64,000 bases of DNA from the NCBI RefSeq assembly GCF_000720255.1, contig NZ_JOJE01000017.1:1-64000 (forward strand). Direction: 5' to 3'. A model generated the notes under the pieces. It did not search any database. It saw only the letters and a list, made by a program, of their open reading frames with translations, and had not been told where the DNA came from. Both the position numbers and the translations under genes were made by a program. This DNA is from Streptomyces griseus subsp. griseus (GTDB lineage Bacteria > Actinomycetota > Actinomycetes > Streptomycetales > Streptomycetaceae). Below, one piece after another: positions 50,521-59,616 of the stretch. Numbering within the stretch: position 1 is the stretch's first letter; each line of letters opens with the position of its first letter.

Positions 50521-50940
50521 TTACGGCTTCAGCTCGGCGTACGCCTCCGCGCTGCTGTCCTGGAGGAACTGGCGGCAGCGTTCGGCCTCGGGCTTCTCGT
50601 TGATGGTGCCGGCGGCGCGGGCCAGGGCGGCGAGGCAGCGGAGGAAGCCGCGGTTGGCTTGGTGCTCCCAGGGGATCGGGCCGTGGCCCTTCCAGCCGGC
50701 GCGGCGCAGCTGGTCGAGGCCGCGGTGGTAGCCGGTGCGGGCGTAGGCGTACGACTCGACCACGCGCCCCGCCTCGAAGGCGTCGTCGGCGAGCATCGCC
50801 CAGGCGAGCGAGAACTCGGGGTGGTCCGCCGCGACCTCGGCCGGCGCGCGGGACTCATCGGCCAGCTGCCGGTAGGCCTCCTCGTTCTCCGGCAGGTACG
50901 TCGGGTCGGGGCCACCGAGCAGGTTCTTGTGCGTCGTCAT
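50521..50940 (-). CDS. DUF3151 family protein
   Basis: 139 residues from ATG 50940. It reads NLLGGPDPTYLPENEEA, VAADHPEFSLAWAMLADDAFE, ESYAYARTGYHRGLDQLRRAG and WEHQANRGFLRCLAALARAAG, the standard DUF3151 layout of TPR-like helices. The family is conserved in actinobacteria near fba; function unknown. Confidence 0.9.
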   Translation of the reverse strand: MTTHKNLLGGPDPTYLPENEEAYRQLADESRAPAEVAADHPEFSLAWAMLADDAFEAGRVVESYAYARTGYHRGLDQLRRAGWKGHGPIPWEHQANRGFLRCLAALARAAGTINEKPEAERCRQFLQDSSAEAYAELKP

Positions 50941-50962
50941 GAGTGCAGTCTGCCACCAGCGC

Positions 50963-51445
50963 TCAGTAGTAGTGCCGCATGATCTCCGTGGCCCAGTCGG
51001 GCTGGGTGGTGGTGCCCTGCGGGCCGAACTCGCTCATGTAGGGCTTGATGTCGAGGACGGGGGTGCCGTCGACGGCGTCGAGGCCCTGGACGTGCAGGTC
51101 GAGCCCGTCGGTGCGCAGCAGACGGCAGCGGGAGACGCCGATGCGGTTGGGGCGGTTCTTGCCGCGCTGGGCGAAGATGCCGACCAGCGGCCAGTCGGTG
51201 TTGCCGCGCGGATGACGGGCACCGGTCTCGATCTTCGCCACGGGGACGCGGTCGAAGTGGTAGACGATCTCCAGGTGGGAGAAGGCGTCCAGGCCGGCCA
51301 GCGCGTCCGCGTCGAACTGGTCGGCGTCCAGGCGGATCACGGCGTCGACCTTGCCCCAGTCGTCGTCCTCGACCTCCCCGCGGCCGCCGACCACCCGGCC
51401 CACCGGTATCGAGACGACCCCGGCCTGGGCGCTGTTCTCAGACAT
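50963..51445 (-). CDS. TrmO/TsaA-like SAM-dependent protein
   Basis: 160 residues from ATG 51445. Motifs LDAFSHLEIVYHFDRV, ARHPRGNTDWPLVGIFAQRGKNRPNRIGVSRC and LDAVDGTPVLDIKPYMSEF are those of the TsaA-like (YaeB) beta-barrel, which in TrmO methylates t6A37 in tRNA using SAM. The R-x-x-x-R-P-N-R-I-G loop binds the cofactor. Some members act on other substrates, so the tRNA role is likely but not certain. Confidence 0.85.
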   Translation of the reverse strand: MSENSAQAGVVSIPVGRVVGGRGEVEDDDWGKVDAVIRLDADQFDADALAGLDAFSHLEIVYHFDRVPVAKIETGARHPRGNTDWPLVGIFAQRGKNRPNRIGVSRCRLLRTDGLDLHVQGLDAVDGTPVLDIKPYMSEFGPQGTTTQPDWATEIMRHYY

Positions 51446-51645
51446 CTGCCGTGCCTTTCGTCAGAAGATCATTTCTCAGGCGGCGCCCGAGCGTACTGCG
51501 AGGGACGGGGGCCCGTCTGTCGATCGGAGCAGACGGGGCTTGCGCCGACGGGGTCCGATGCGGAGGATGCGAGTGGGGACCGGGGCCCCCGTGTCGGTAA
51601 CGGCAGGGGCGGACCGCTACCCGGAGTACACAACAGGAGACAGCG

Positions 51646-52485
51646 ATGTCCCATGAGGCTCATGAGGCTCACGAGCCCGAGACCCCGCATCTCGACTTCC
51701 AGGGCACGACGCCGTACGAGGACTACGTCAAGGCGGACGTGCTCACCCACCTCCAGCACACCCTCTCCGACGATCCCGGAGAGATGGTCTTCCTGGTCAC
51801 GACCCAGGTGATGGAGCTGTGGTTCACGGTCATCGTCCACGAGTGGGAGACCGCTGCACACGCCCTGCGCTCCGACGACGTACCCGTCGCGATCGACGCG
51901 CTGAAGCGTTCCGTACGGGAACTGGAGGCGCTGAACGCCTCCTGGAAGCCGCTCGGCCAGCTCACCCCCGCGCAGTTCAACTCGTACCGCAGCGCCCTGG
52001 GCGAGGGCTCCGGCTTCCAGTCGGCGATGTACCGCCGCATGGAGTTCCTGCTCGGCGAGAAGTCCGCGTCCATGCTCGTCCCGCACCGCGGCGCCCCCCG
52101 CGTCCACGCGGAACTGGAGAAGGCGCTGCACGAGCCCAGCCTGTACGACGAGGTCCTGCGCCTCCTCGCCCGTCGCGGGCACCCCGTCCCCGCCCCCGTC
52201 CTGGACCGTGACGTCTCCAAGCGCTACGAGCCCTCGGCCGAGGTCGAGGCCGTGTGGACGGAGGTGTACGCGGGGGACCCCGGCGACCAGGTCGCCCGGC
52301 TCGGCGAGGCGCTGACCGACGTCGCCGAACTCGTGTGGCGCTGGCGCAACGACCACCTCGTCGCCACCCGTCGCGCGATGGGCGCGAAGGCGGGCACGGG
52401 CGGTTCCGCCGGGGTGGCCTGGCTGGAGCGGCGCGCCCAGAAGAACGTGTTCCCCGAGCTGTGGACGGCGCGGTCCCATGTCTGA
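51646..52485 (+). CDS. kynA: Tryptophan 2,3-dioxygenase
   Basis: 279 residues from ATG 51646 with GGAG upstream. Motifs TPYEDYVKADVLTHLQH, LVTTQVMELWFTVIVHEW and YRSALGEGSGFQSAMYRRME match the haem-dependent dioxygenase, which opens the indole ring of tryptophan to N-formylkynurenine. Length is close to other actinobacterial enzymes. Its end overlaps kynU by eight bases, so the two are coupled. Confidence 0.96.
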   Translation: MSHEAHEAHEPETPHLDFQGTTPYEDYVKADVLTHLQHTLSDDPGEMVFLVTTQVMELWFTVIVHEWETAAHALRSDDVPVAIDALKRSVRELEALNASWKPLGQLTPAQFNSYRSALGEGSGFQSAMYRRMEFLLGEKSASMLVPHRGAPRVHAELEKALHEPSLYDEVLRLLARRGHPVPAPVLDRDVSKRYEPSAEVEAVWTEVYAGDPGDQVARLGEALTDVAELVWRWRNDHLVATRRAMGAKAGTGGSAGVAWLERRAQKNVFPELWTARSHV

Positions 52486-53668
52486 ACTCGCGCTGCTGGC
52501 AGAGAAGTTGGATGCTGCGGACGAGCTCGCCGACAAGCGTGCGGACTTCGTCCTGGACGAGGTCGTCTACCTCGACGGCAACTCGCTGGGCGCCCTGCCC
52601 GCGAACGTCCCCGGGCGGGTCGCGGACGTCGTCCACCGCCAGTGGGGGGAGCTGCGCATCCGCTCCTGGGACGAGAGCGGCTGGTGGACCGCCCCGGAGC
52701 GGATCGGTGACCGCATCGCCCCGCTGGTCGGCGCGGCGGTCGGCCAGATCGTGGTGGGCGACTCGACAAGTGTCAACGTGTTCAAGGCACTCGTGGCTGC
52801 CGTACGGCTGGCCGGGGACGGCCGCGACGAGATCCTCGTCGACGCGACGACCTTCCCCACGGACGGCTACATAGCCGAGTCGGCCGCCCGTATGACGGGC
52901 CGCACACTGAGGCCGGTGAGGCCGGAGGAGGTACCGGGCGCGCTGTCCGAGCGCACCGCGGCGGTACTCCTCAACCACGTCGACTACCGCACCGGCCGCC
53001 TGCACGACCTGCCGTCCCTCACGGCGGCGGTGCACGAGGCGGGCGCCGTCGCGGTCTGGGACCTGTGCCACAGCGCCGGAGCGCTGCCGGTCGGGCTGGA
53101 CGAGCACGGGGTGGACCTCGCGGTCGGCTGCACCTACAAGTACCTCAACGGCGGCCCCGGTTCACCGGCGTACCTCTACGTCCGCCAGGGCCTCCAGGAC
53201 CGCTTCGACTCCCCCCTGCCGGGCTGGACCTCCCACGCCGAGCCCTTCGGCATGCACACCACCTACACACCGGCCTCCGGCGCCCCGCGCGGCCGCGTCG
53301 GCACCCCGGACATCCTCTCCATGCTCGCCCTGGAGGCGGCCCTGGAGGTCTGGGACGACGTCACCGTCGATGCGGTCCGCACCAAGTCCCTCGCCCTGAC
53401 GGACTTCTTCCTGCGCGCCGTCTCGGAGTACACCCCGGCCGGCCGCGTGGAGTCCCTCACCCCCACCCGTCACGAGCACCGCGGCAGCCAGGTGGCCCTG
53501 CGCTGCGACGACGCCGGTGAGGTGATGAAGCGCCTCATCGAGCGGGGCGTGGTCGGCGACTTCCGCCACCCCGACGTCCTGCGCTTCGGTTTCACACCGC
53601 TGTACGTGGGCTTCGGGGATGTGGAGAGGGCGGCGAGGGTGCTGGGGGAGGAACTGGCGGCCACCTGA
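52478..53668 (+). CDS. kynU: Kynureninase
   Basis: 396 residues from ATG 52478. Motifs VYLDGNSLGALPANVP, VGDSTSVNVFKALVAA, DLCHSAGALPVGLDEHGVD, the PLP-lysine motif CTYKYLNGGPGSPAYLYV and PDVLRFGFTPLYVGF identify kynureninase, which splits kynurenine to anthranilate and alanine. With kynA and a likely formamidase downstream it completes the upper kynurenine pathway. Confidence 0.96.
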   Translation: MSELALLAEKLDAADELADKRADFVLDEVVYLDGNSLGALPANVPGRVADVVHRQWGELRIRSWDESGWWTAPERIGDRIAPLVGAAVGQIVVGDSTSVNVFKALVAAVRLAGDGRDEILVDATTFPTDGYIAESAARMTGRTLRPVRPEEVPGALSERTAAVLLNHVDYRTGRLHDLPSLTAAVHEAGAVAVWDLCHSAGALPVGLDEHGVDLAVGCTYKYLNGGPGSPAYLYVRQGLQDRFDSPLPGWTSHAEPFGMHTTYTPASGAPRGRVGTPDILSMLALEAALEVWDDVTVDAVRTKSLALTDFFLRAVSEYTPAGRVESLTPTRHEHRGSQVALRCDDAGEVMKRLIERGVVGDFRHPDVLRFGFTPLYVGFGDVERAARVLGEELAAT

Positions 53669-53742
53669 CCGCGGCCGGTCGTGCCGCTGGGGTGCTGCCT
53701 GTGTACTACGCAGCCTGCGGGCATGCGGACCCACCCGGCAGC

Positions 53743-53820
53743 CACCCCGGCGGACGGTCACCCCGAACGGTCACCGCCCCCCCCGGGACCCACCCCGGCG
53801 GACGGTCACCGCCCCCCCGC
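53743..53820 (+). repeat. Spaced direct repeats in the gap before the hydrolase gene
   Basis: CACCCCGGCGGACGGTCACC occurs exactly at 53743-53762 and 53791-53810, with a partial third copy between. The 283-base gap has no supported gene. Confidence 0.8.
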
Positions 53821-53951
53821 CTCACCCTCCGTCACATCCCCGTGTCCGCGCACGTCACCCGCCTGGTACCGTCCCCGCCAACGGCCGAGGTTCGCTTCCT
53901 GGTCCGCCACCCCTTTCCGTCAAAACCGTTTCGTCGCTGAGAGGTTGGAGC

Positions 53952-54839
53952 ATGCCGGACGACGTCGCAGCCGCCCGGGCCGCTGCCGAAGAGGAGTCGG
54001 CCTTCTCGCACCCCGCGGTCGACCCCGACACCACAGCCGCCTACGGCGACCACCCCGACCAGGTGATCGACTTCTACGCCCCGCGCACCGAGGCCGGCCC
54101 GGGCGGTCCCGCCCCCCTGGTCGTCGTCCTGCACGGCGGCGCCTGGCGCGCCCCGTACGACCGCCGCCACATCACCCCCTTCGCCTCCTTCCTGGCCCAC
54201 CACGGCTTCGCGGTGGCCAACGTGGAGTACCGCAGGGGAAGCGAGAACGCGGATACGCCGGGACAGACCACGGTGGCCGGCCGCTGGCCCGACACCTTCG
54301 ACGACGTCGCCGCCGCCCTGGACGCCCTGCCCGCCCTCGTCCGCGAGGCCCTCCCCCAGGCCGACCCGCGCCGCACCGTCCTCACCGGCCACTCGGCCGG
54401 CGGCCACCTCGCCCTGTGGGCGGCTGCCCGCCACGTACTGCCCGCCGACGCCCCCTGGCGTACCGGCGGCCCGGCACACCTGCGGGGCGTGGTCGCGCTG
54501 GCCCCGATCGCCGACTTCGCGGTCGCCGACAAGCTGGACGTCTGCGCGGGCGCGACCCGCCAACTGCTGGGCGCCGGGGAGACCGACTTCACCGACCGCC
54601 GCCCGTACGCCGACCCGTCGCTGCTGCTGCCGACCGGCATCGCGACGACCCTGGTCCAGGGCCGGGCGGACCTGGACGTGCCCTTGGCGGTCGCCGAGTC
54701 CTACGCGGAGGCCGCGGCGAAGGCGGGAGAGGTGGTCGGTCTGACGATGCTGGAGGGGGTGGGCCACTTCCCCCTGATCGACCCGGCGGCGGACGCGTGC
54801 GCGGTGGTGGTGGAGGAGATCGCCCAGCTGGCCTGGTGA
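53952..54839 (+). CDS. Alpha/beta hydrolase, likely N-formylkynurenine formamidase
   Basis: 295 residues from ATG 53952, with GAGAGGTTGGAG upstream; the frame is open further upstream but without a better site. Motifs HGGAWRAPYDRRHITPF (oxyanion hole), VANVEYRRGSENADT and TGHSAGGHLALWAAARH with the nucleophile Ser near residue 148 match the KynB-type esterase/formamidase subgroup; a C-terminal GHFPLIDP supplies the His. Adjacency to kynA and kynU supports hydrolysis of N-formylkynurenine, the missing step. A general carboxylesterase is the alternative. Confidence 0.8.
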   Translation: MPDDVAAARAAAEEESAFSHPAVDPDTTAAYGDHPDQVIDFYAPRTEAGPGGPAPLVVVLHGGAWRAPYDRRHITPFASFLAHHGFAVANVEYRRGSENADTPGQTTVAGRWPDTFDDVAAALDALPALVREALPQADPRRTVLTGHSAGGHLALWAAARHVLPADAPWRTGGPAHLRGVVALAPIADFAVADKLDVCAGATRQLLGAGETDFTDRRPYADPSLLLPTGIATTLVQGRADLDVPLAVAESYAEAAAKAGEVVGLTMLEGVGHFPLIDPAADACAVVVEEIAQLAW

Positions 54840-54881
54840 TCCAGCCGGCCTGGTGATCCAGCCGGCCCGGTGATCGAGCCC
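54831..54881 (+). repeat. Three tandem 17-base repeats at the hydrolase 3' end
   Basis: GGCCTGGTGATCCAGCC is repeated exactly twice and once more with two changes. The stop codon TGA of the hydrolase lies in the first unit. Confidence 0.85.
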
Positions 54882-55013
54882 CGACCGTACCCGTAATACC
54901 TGAGAGCTACCCCGCACCTGAGCTCCCAGGCGTGACGCCAACCATGCCCCCACCTCCGTAACTTCCCGTTCTGAGAAGCCCAACACATGGGCACGGAAGG
55001 GGAGGACGGGGCA

Positions 55014-56042
55014 GTGGGGGACGAGACGAGGGTGTGCGACGAATCTACTGAGGCAACCCCGCCAGGCAAAGGCACACCCTCACGCCGCAAGCCCCTCCGC
55101 GCGGTCCTCACCGCCCTCCTCACCGCCGCCCTGGTCCTCCCCCTCTCGGCCGCCGCCCACCCCGAAATCCCCGCCCCACCCCCCGCCGCCCTCCCCCCAC
55201 TGACCACGACCACGCTGGGCGAGACGTACGCGGCCAACCAGGCCAACGCCGCTCAGGCGTCCCGTATGGCCGCCGCCCACGGCGACCACGAACGAGCCGC
55301 GGCGGACCGCGCCATGGCTGCCCCGTCCCGCCATCTCCTCGGCTTCGACGGCCGAGGCCCCGGCCGAGCCACGGAGGTCCTGGGCGATCTCGCCCACGCC
55401 GACCGCATCGCCGTCCTCGTCCCCGGCTCCGACACCTCGCTCGACACCTACGCCCGCTTCCGCGCCACCGCGAAGGCGTTGTACGCCCGGCTGACCCACG
55501 AGGCCGCCGGCCCCGCCGGCGCCCGCACCGCGGTCATCGCCTGGCTCGGCTACGAAACCCCCGGCACGATCAGCGCGACGGTCACGACCACCACCCGCGC
55601 CGAACAAGCCGCCCCGCGGCTCCGGCAGTTCATCCACACCCTGCGCTCCATGACCGGCCCTCGCGCGAACATCGCCCTCCTCTGCCACTCCTACGGCTCG
55701 GTCGTCTGCGGCGCGGCCGCCTCCCGCCTGCCCGTGGACGACATCGCCCTCCTCGGCAGCCCCGGCACCGGCGCCGACTCCGCCGCGGCCCTGCGCACCC
55801 GCGCCCACGTCTGGGCGGCCCGCGGCACCGACGACTGGGTGGGAGAGGTCCCGCATGTGAAGGCCGACCTGTTCGGCACCACCGTCGGCTTCGGCACCGA
55901 CCCGGTCTCCCCGGAGTTCGGCGCCCGCGTCTTCGCCGCCGGCGACGGCGGCCACAGCGACTACTTCACCCCGGGCTCGGTCTCCCTGACCAACCTCGCC
56001 CGGATCGTCCTCGGCGACACCTCGGAGGTGACCCGTGCGTGA
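55014..56042 (+). CDS. Secreted alpha/beta hydrolase, DUF1023 family
   Basis: 342 residues from GTG 55014, favoured by AAGGGGAGG nine bases upstream; ATG 54987 is the alternative. A signal-like segment (RAVLTALLTAALVLPLSAAAH) precedes a domain with RIAVLVPGSDTSLDTYARF, TAVIAWLGYETPGTI, NIALLCHSYGSVVCGAAA with the nucleophile Ser, and IALLGSPGTGADSAAAL, the DUF1023 layout. It probably acts outside the cytoplasm on an unknown ester or lipid. It overlaps the next gene by eight bases. Confidence 0.85.
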   Translation: MGDETRVCDESTEATPPGKGTPSRRKPLRAVLTALLTAALVLPLSAAAHPEIPAPPPAALPPLTTTTLGETYAANQANAAQASRMAAAHGDHERAAADRAMAAPSRHLLGFDGRGPGRATEVLGDLAHADRIAVLVPGSDTSLDTYARFRATAKALYARLTHEAAGPAGARTAVIAWLGYETPGTISATVTTTTRAEQAAPRLRQFIHTLRSMTGPRANIALLCHSYGSVVCGAAASRLPVDDIALLGSPGTGADSAAALRTRAHVWAARGTDDWVGEVPHVKADLFGTTVGFGTDPVSPEFGARVFAAGDGGHSDYFTPGSVSLTNLARIVLGDTSEVTRA

Positions 56043-57243
56043 GACCCCGCCCGGCCTGCACCACGCCCTACGACAGCGCGCCGACCGGATCGAGGCCGGC
56101 ACCCCCGCCGAACGGGACCGCGCGGTGGACGCCCTGCGTGCCTTCGCGATCCTCGGTGTCGTCCTGGGCCACTGGCTGGTGACCGCCCTCGTCGAGGACG
56201 GCGGCACGCTGCACACCGCGAGTCCGCTGCGGCACATGCCCTGGCTGGCGCCGATCTCCTGGGCCTTCCAGACGCTCGCCGTGTTCTTCCTGGTGGGCGG
56301 CCATGTGGCCACCCGTGGCTACGCCGCGGCACGCGCCCGCGGCACGACGTACGGACAGTGGCTGGCCGCCCGCCTGTCCCGGCTGCTCAGACCGGTCGCG
56401 GCCGTCCTCACCCTGTGGACGGTGACCGCGCTCGCCCTCCTCCTCACCGGCGCCCAGTACGCGACCGTGCACACCCTGGTCAAGCTGGCCCTGTCCCCCC
56501 TGTGGTTCCTGCTGGTCTTCACCGTCCTGACGGCCGCGACCCCGCTGCTGACCCGGCTCAACCCCCTCTGGCCGCTGGCCGTCGTCCTCCATGTCGACCT
56601 GCTCCGCTTCGGCCTCGGCGGCCCGTCCTGGCTGGGCTGGGTGAATTTGGCGGCGGGCTGGCTCGTGCCGTACACCCTGGGCGCCGCCTGGACCCGCGGC
56701 GACCTGAACGGCCGCCGCGCCGGCCTGCTGCTCCTCACGGGCGGTACGGCGGCGACGGCGGCCCTCGTCGCCTGGGCGGGCTACCCCGCGTCGATGGTCG
56801 GGGTCCCGGGCGCCGGGGTCTCGAACCTGAACCCGCCGACGCTGGCCGCCGTCACCTTCGGCCTGGCCCAGTGCGGCCTCGCGCTGCTGCTGCGCGACCG
56901 CCTGCGCCGCGCCCTGCGCAGACCGACGGCCTGGGCGGCGGTGGCACTCGTCAACCTCTCCGCGATGACCGTCTTCCTCTGGCACCAGACCGCCCTGATG
57001 GCCACCACGGCCACCGGACTGCTCGTCGGCCGCCTCCCCGGCCTGCACACCCGCCCCGACACGCTGAACTGGGTCTGGGCCCGCCTGGCCTGGCTCCCGG
57101 TCTTCGCCCTGGCCCTCGCGGTGTGCTGGACGGCGTTCCGCCATCACGAGCAGGGCGGAGGCGGGCGTACCGGGCAGCGAGGCCGCTCGCGGGTGGTCCG
57201 CGTGCACCGCACCGCCCCACGGGCGGGGGCCCGTCATGTCTAA
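56035..57243 (+). CDS. Acyltransferase family 3 membrane protein
   Basis: 402 residues from GTG 56035, overlapping the hydrolase stop. About ten membrane helices. It starts with ERDRAVDALRAFAILGVVLGHWLV, where R-x-x-D-x-L-R and the conserved His (GHW) are the acyltransferase-3 catalytic signature, followed by FFLVGGHVATRGYA. These enzymes acylate exported sugars, lipids or antibiotics. Coupling to the secreted hydrolase suggests a shared substrate. Confidence 0.88.
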   Translation: MRETPPGLHHALRQRADRIEAGTPAERDRAVDALRAFAILGVVLGHWLVTALVEDGGTLHTASPLRHMPWLAPISWAFQTLAVFFLVGGHVATRGYAAARARGTTYGQWLAARLSRLLRPVAAVLTLWTVTALALLLTGAQYATVHTLVKLALSPLWFLLVFTVLTAATPLLTRLNPLWPLAVVLHVDLLRFGLGGPSWLGWVNLAAGWLVPYTLGAAWTRGDLNGRRAGLLLLTGGTAATAALVAWAGYPASMVGVPGAGVSNLNPPTLAAVTFGLAQCGLALLLRDRLRRALRRPTAWAAVALVNLSAMTVFLWHQTALMATTATGLLVGRLPGLHTRPDTLNWVWARLAWLPVFALALAVCWTAFRHHEQGGGGRTGQRGRSRVVRVHRTAPRAGARHV

Positions 57244-57408
57244 GGGGCCCTTTTACCGTGCCCGCCCGGGTCGCGCGGCCCGGCACCGCACCTCGCCGCG
57301 TTGCCGAAAAGCCCTGGCAGCTCCACTGCAAGAACCCTCCGGCGCCTTGCGATGCACGGCACCAGACCACGCGACCTCACGGGCGCTCATAGTGAAAGGA
57401 CCCCTAAG

Positions 57409-58824
57409 GTGGGCCGTGTGACGGAAACGGGGGTGGTGCGGGCGCTGTGGCACGTCCCGCGCCGGCTGCGGGTGCTGCGCGACGACCTGCTGACGCTCAA
57501 ATCGGACCCGCTGCCGCCGTCCCTGTGGGTGCGCTGGCTGCCGCACGGCCTGCTCTGCCTGGTCGGGTTCGGTGTGGCGTTCGGAGCCGTGGCGCAGTTC
57601 GTGGACAACGGGGGAGTGGGCCCGCAGCTCGCCCTGCTGCTCGGGCTCGCGCAGGGCGGCGCGGTGGTGCTCGCGCTGCGGCGTCCCGTCCCGGCCTGGC
57701 TGCTCACGACGGCGGCCATGGTGGTGAGCGCCGTCGAGGTGCGGCGCCATCTGCTGGCCGGTGGCGCCCACGACTTCCCCTGGCCCTGGGCGGCGGCCGG
57801 GATCATCGGGCAGATGGCCGTGCTGCTGCTGCTCGCCCTGCGCGTGCCCACCCGGGTGACCGTCGAGGCGCTGGGCGTGACGGCGTTCCTCACGTACGTC
57901 GTCCAGGGCCTGCTGGGTGCCAACAGGTACCAGCCGACCGGGCTGCTCTCGATCATCCTGTTCACGGTCGTCGCGGTGCTCGGCACAGCCCTGCGCGGCC
58001 GCCGCGAGGCCCGCGCGGAGCTCGTCGAACAGACCACGCTCACCGCTGAGGAACGCGGCCGCCGCACCCTGCTGGAGGAGCGCAGCCGGATAGCGCGCGA
58101 GCTGCACGACGTGGTGGCCCACCACATGTCGGTGATCTCCATCCAGGCCCAGGTCGCCCCGCACCTGGTCGAGAACCCCTCCGACGAGCTGAAGGAGAAC
58201 CTCGACGGCATCCGGCAGAACGCGCTGGAGGCGCTGACCGAACTGCGCCGGGTGCTGGGTGTCCTGCGCTCGGAACAGCTCGGCGTGCCCAAGGCGCCCG
58301 ACGGAACGGGAGCGGAGGGCGACACGGCCCCGCACGCCCCGCAGCCCACCCTCGACCGGCTCGACGCGCTCGTGGAGAACACCCGTACCGCGGGCCTGGC
58401 GGTGAGTCTCGAGGTCACCGGCGACCGGCGGTCGTTGTCGCCGGGGGCGGAGCTGTCGGCGTACCGGATCGTGCAGGAGGCGCTGAGCAACGTCCTGCGT
58501 CACGCGCCCGGCGCGAGCGTCCGCGTGATGGTCGAGTACCACACGTTCGGGTTGAGCATGATGGTCGTCAACTCCCGTCCGACCCGGCCCGCCCCGCCGT
58601 CGTCGGGTGCCGGGCACGGACTGCTCGGCATGCGGGAGCGGGCCGCGATGCTGGGCGGCGGCCTGTGGGCGGGCCCCGAACCCGACGGCGGCTACCAGGT
58701 GTCCGCCTTCCTCCCGGCGCAGGTGCCCACCGACGGCCTCGACCACGTCTTCCCGGCCCCCGCCCCCGCTTCGGACCCCGACCCGGCCGCCCCGGCCACC
58801 CACCCGAAGGACTCCCCAGCATGA
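57409..58824 (+). CDS. NarL-type sensor histidine kinase, pair 1
   Basis: 471 residues from GTG 57409 with AAAGGA upstream. Several membrane helices fill residues 35-200. The HisKA_3 box is RSRIARELHDVVAHHMSVIS with the phospho-accepting His near residue 233, followed by NALEALTELRRVLGVLR. The HATPase domain has LSAYRIVQEALSNVLRHAPGA and AGHGLLGMRERAAMLGG. No large extracellular sensor domain is present, so it may sense the membrane itself. It is coupled by ATGA to its response regulator. Confidence 0.93.
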   Translation: MGRVTETGVVRALWHVPRRLRVLRDDLLTLKSDPLPPSLWVRWLPHGLLCLVGFGVAFGAVAQFVDNGGVGPQLALLLGLAQGGAVVLALRRPVPAWLLTTAAMVVSAVEVRRHLLAGGAHDFPWPWAAAGIIGQMAVLLLLALRVPTRVTVEALGVTAFLTYVVQGLLGANRYQPTGLLSIILFTVVAVLGTALRGRREARAELVEQTTLTAEERGRRTLLEERSRIARELHDVVAHHMSVISIQAQVAPHLVENPSDELKENLDGIRQNALEALTELRRVLGVLRSEQLGVPKAPDGTGAEGDTAPHAPQPTLDRLDALVENTRTAGLAVSLEVTGDRRSLSPGAELSAYRIVQEALSNVLRHAPGASVRVMVEYHTFGLSMMVVNSRPTRPAPPSSGAGHGLLGMRERAAMLGGGLWAGPEPDGGYQVSAFLPAQVPTDGLDHVFPAPAPASDPDPAAPATHPKDSPA

Positions 58825-59495
58825 CGAGCAGCCCCATCCGTGTCCTCATCGCCGACGACCAGCAGATGGTCCGGCAGGGCTTCACCGTGCTGCTCAACAC
58901 CCAGCCCGACATCGAGGTGGTCGGCCAGGCGGTGCACGGCCTCGACGCCGTCGCCAAGGTGGCCGAACTGACCCCGGACGTCGTCCTCATGGACATCCGC
59001 ATGCCCGAACTCGGCGGCATCGAGGCCACCCGCCGCATCACCGGTGAGCGGCCGGACATCAGGGTGCTGGTGCTGACCACCTTCGACCTCGACGAGTACG
59101 TGTACGACGCGCTGCGCGCCGGCGCGTCCGGGTTCATGCTGAAGGACGCGTCCGCCGATCAACTGGCCGAGGCGGTACGGGTGATCGCCGCCGGTGACGC
59201 CCTGCTCGCACCCGGTGTCACCCGGCGGCTGATCGCCGAGTTCTCCCGGTTGGACGACAGACCCCGCGCCCCGGTGAAGGAACGCGTGGGCGGCCTGACC
59301 GAGCGGGAGACGGAGGTGCTCGCCCTGATCGCCCAGGGCCTGTCGAACGCGGAGATCGCCGAGCGTCTCTTCGTCGCCGAGCAGACCGTGAAGACCCACG
59401 TGGGCCGCATCCTGGTGAAGCTGGGCCTCAGGGACCGTACGCAGGCGGCGGTGTTCGCGTACGAGTCGGGACTGGTGAGGCCGTCCGGGTACTGA
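58821..59495 (+). CDS. NarL/FixJ response regulator, pair 1
   Basis: 224 residues from ATG 58821. The receiver has IADDQQMVRQGFTVLL and the phospho-acceptor Asp in DVVLMDIRMPE near residue 57, plus VLVLTTFDLDEYVYDALRAG with Lys in LKDASADQL. The LuxR-type DNA-binding domain is LTERETEVLALIAQGLSNAEI with VKTHVGRILVKLGL. It is phosphorylated by the upstream kinase. The target genes are unknown. Confidence 0.95.
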   Translation: MTSSPIRVLIADDQQMVRQGFTVLLNTQPDIEVVGQAVHGLDAVAKVAELTPDVVLMDIRMPELGGIEATRRITGERPDIRVLVLTTFDLDEYVYDALRAGASGFMLKDASADQLAEAVRVIAAGDALLAPGVTRRLIAEFSRLDDRPRAPVKERVGGLTERETEVLALIAQGLSNAEIAERLFVAEQTVKTHVGRILVKLGLRDRTQAAVFAYESGLVRPSGY

Positions 59496-59616
59496 TGGCG
59501 GTGCCCGGTCCTCGCCCCGGTCGTCCTCGTCGCCCCCGTAGTACCTGAGGTGGATGCCGAAGGACCCCCCTCACTGGTGACGACCGCTACCACCGTCGCG
59601 GCCTACCGTTCTGTAC

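Noticed and set aside
53692..53940. Small protein gene between kynU and the hydrolase
   Set aside because: Built on direct repeats, Pro-rich, with no ribosome-binding site.
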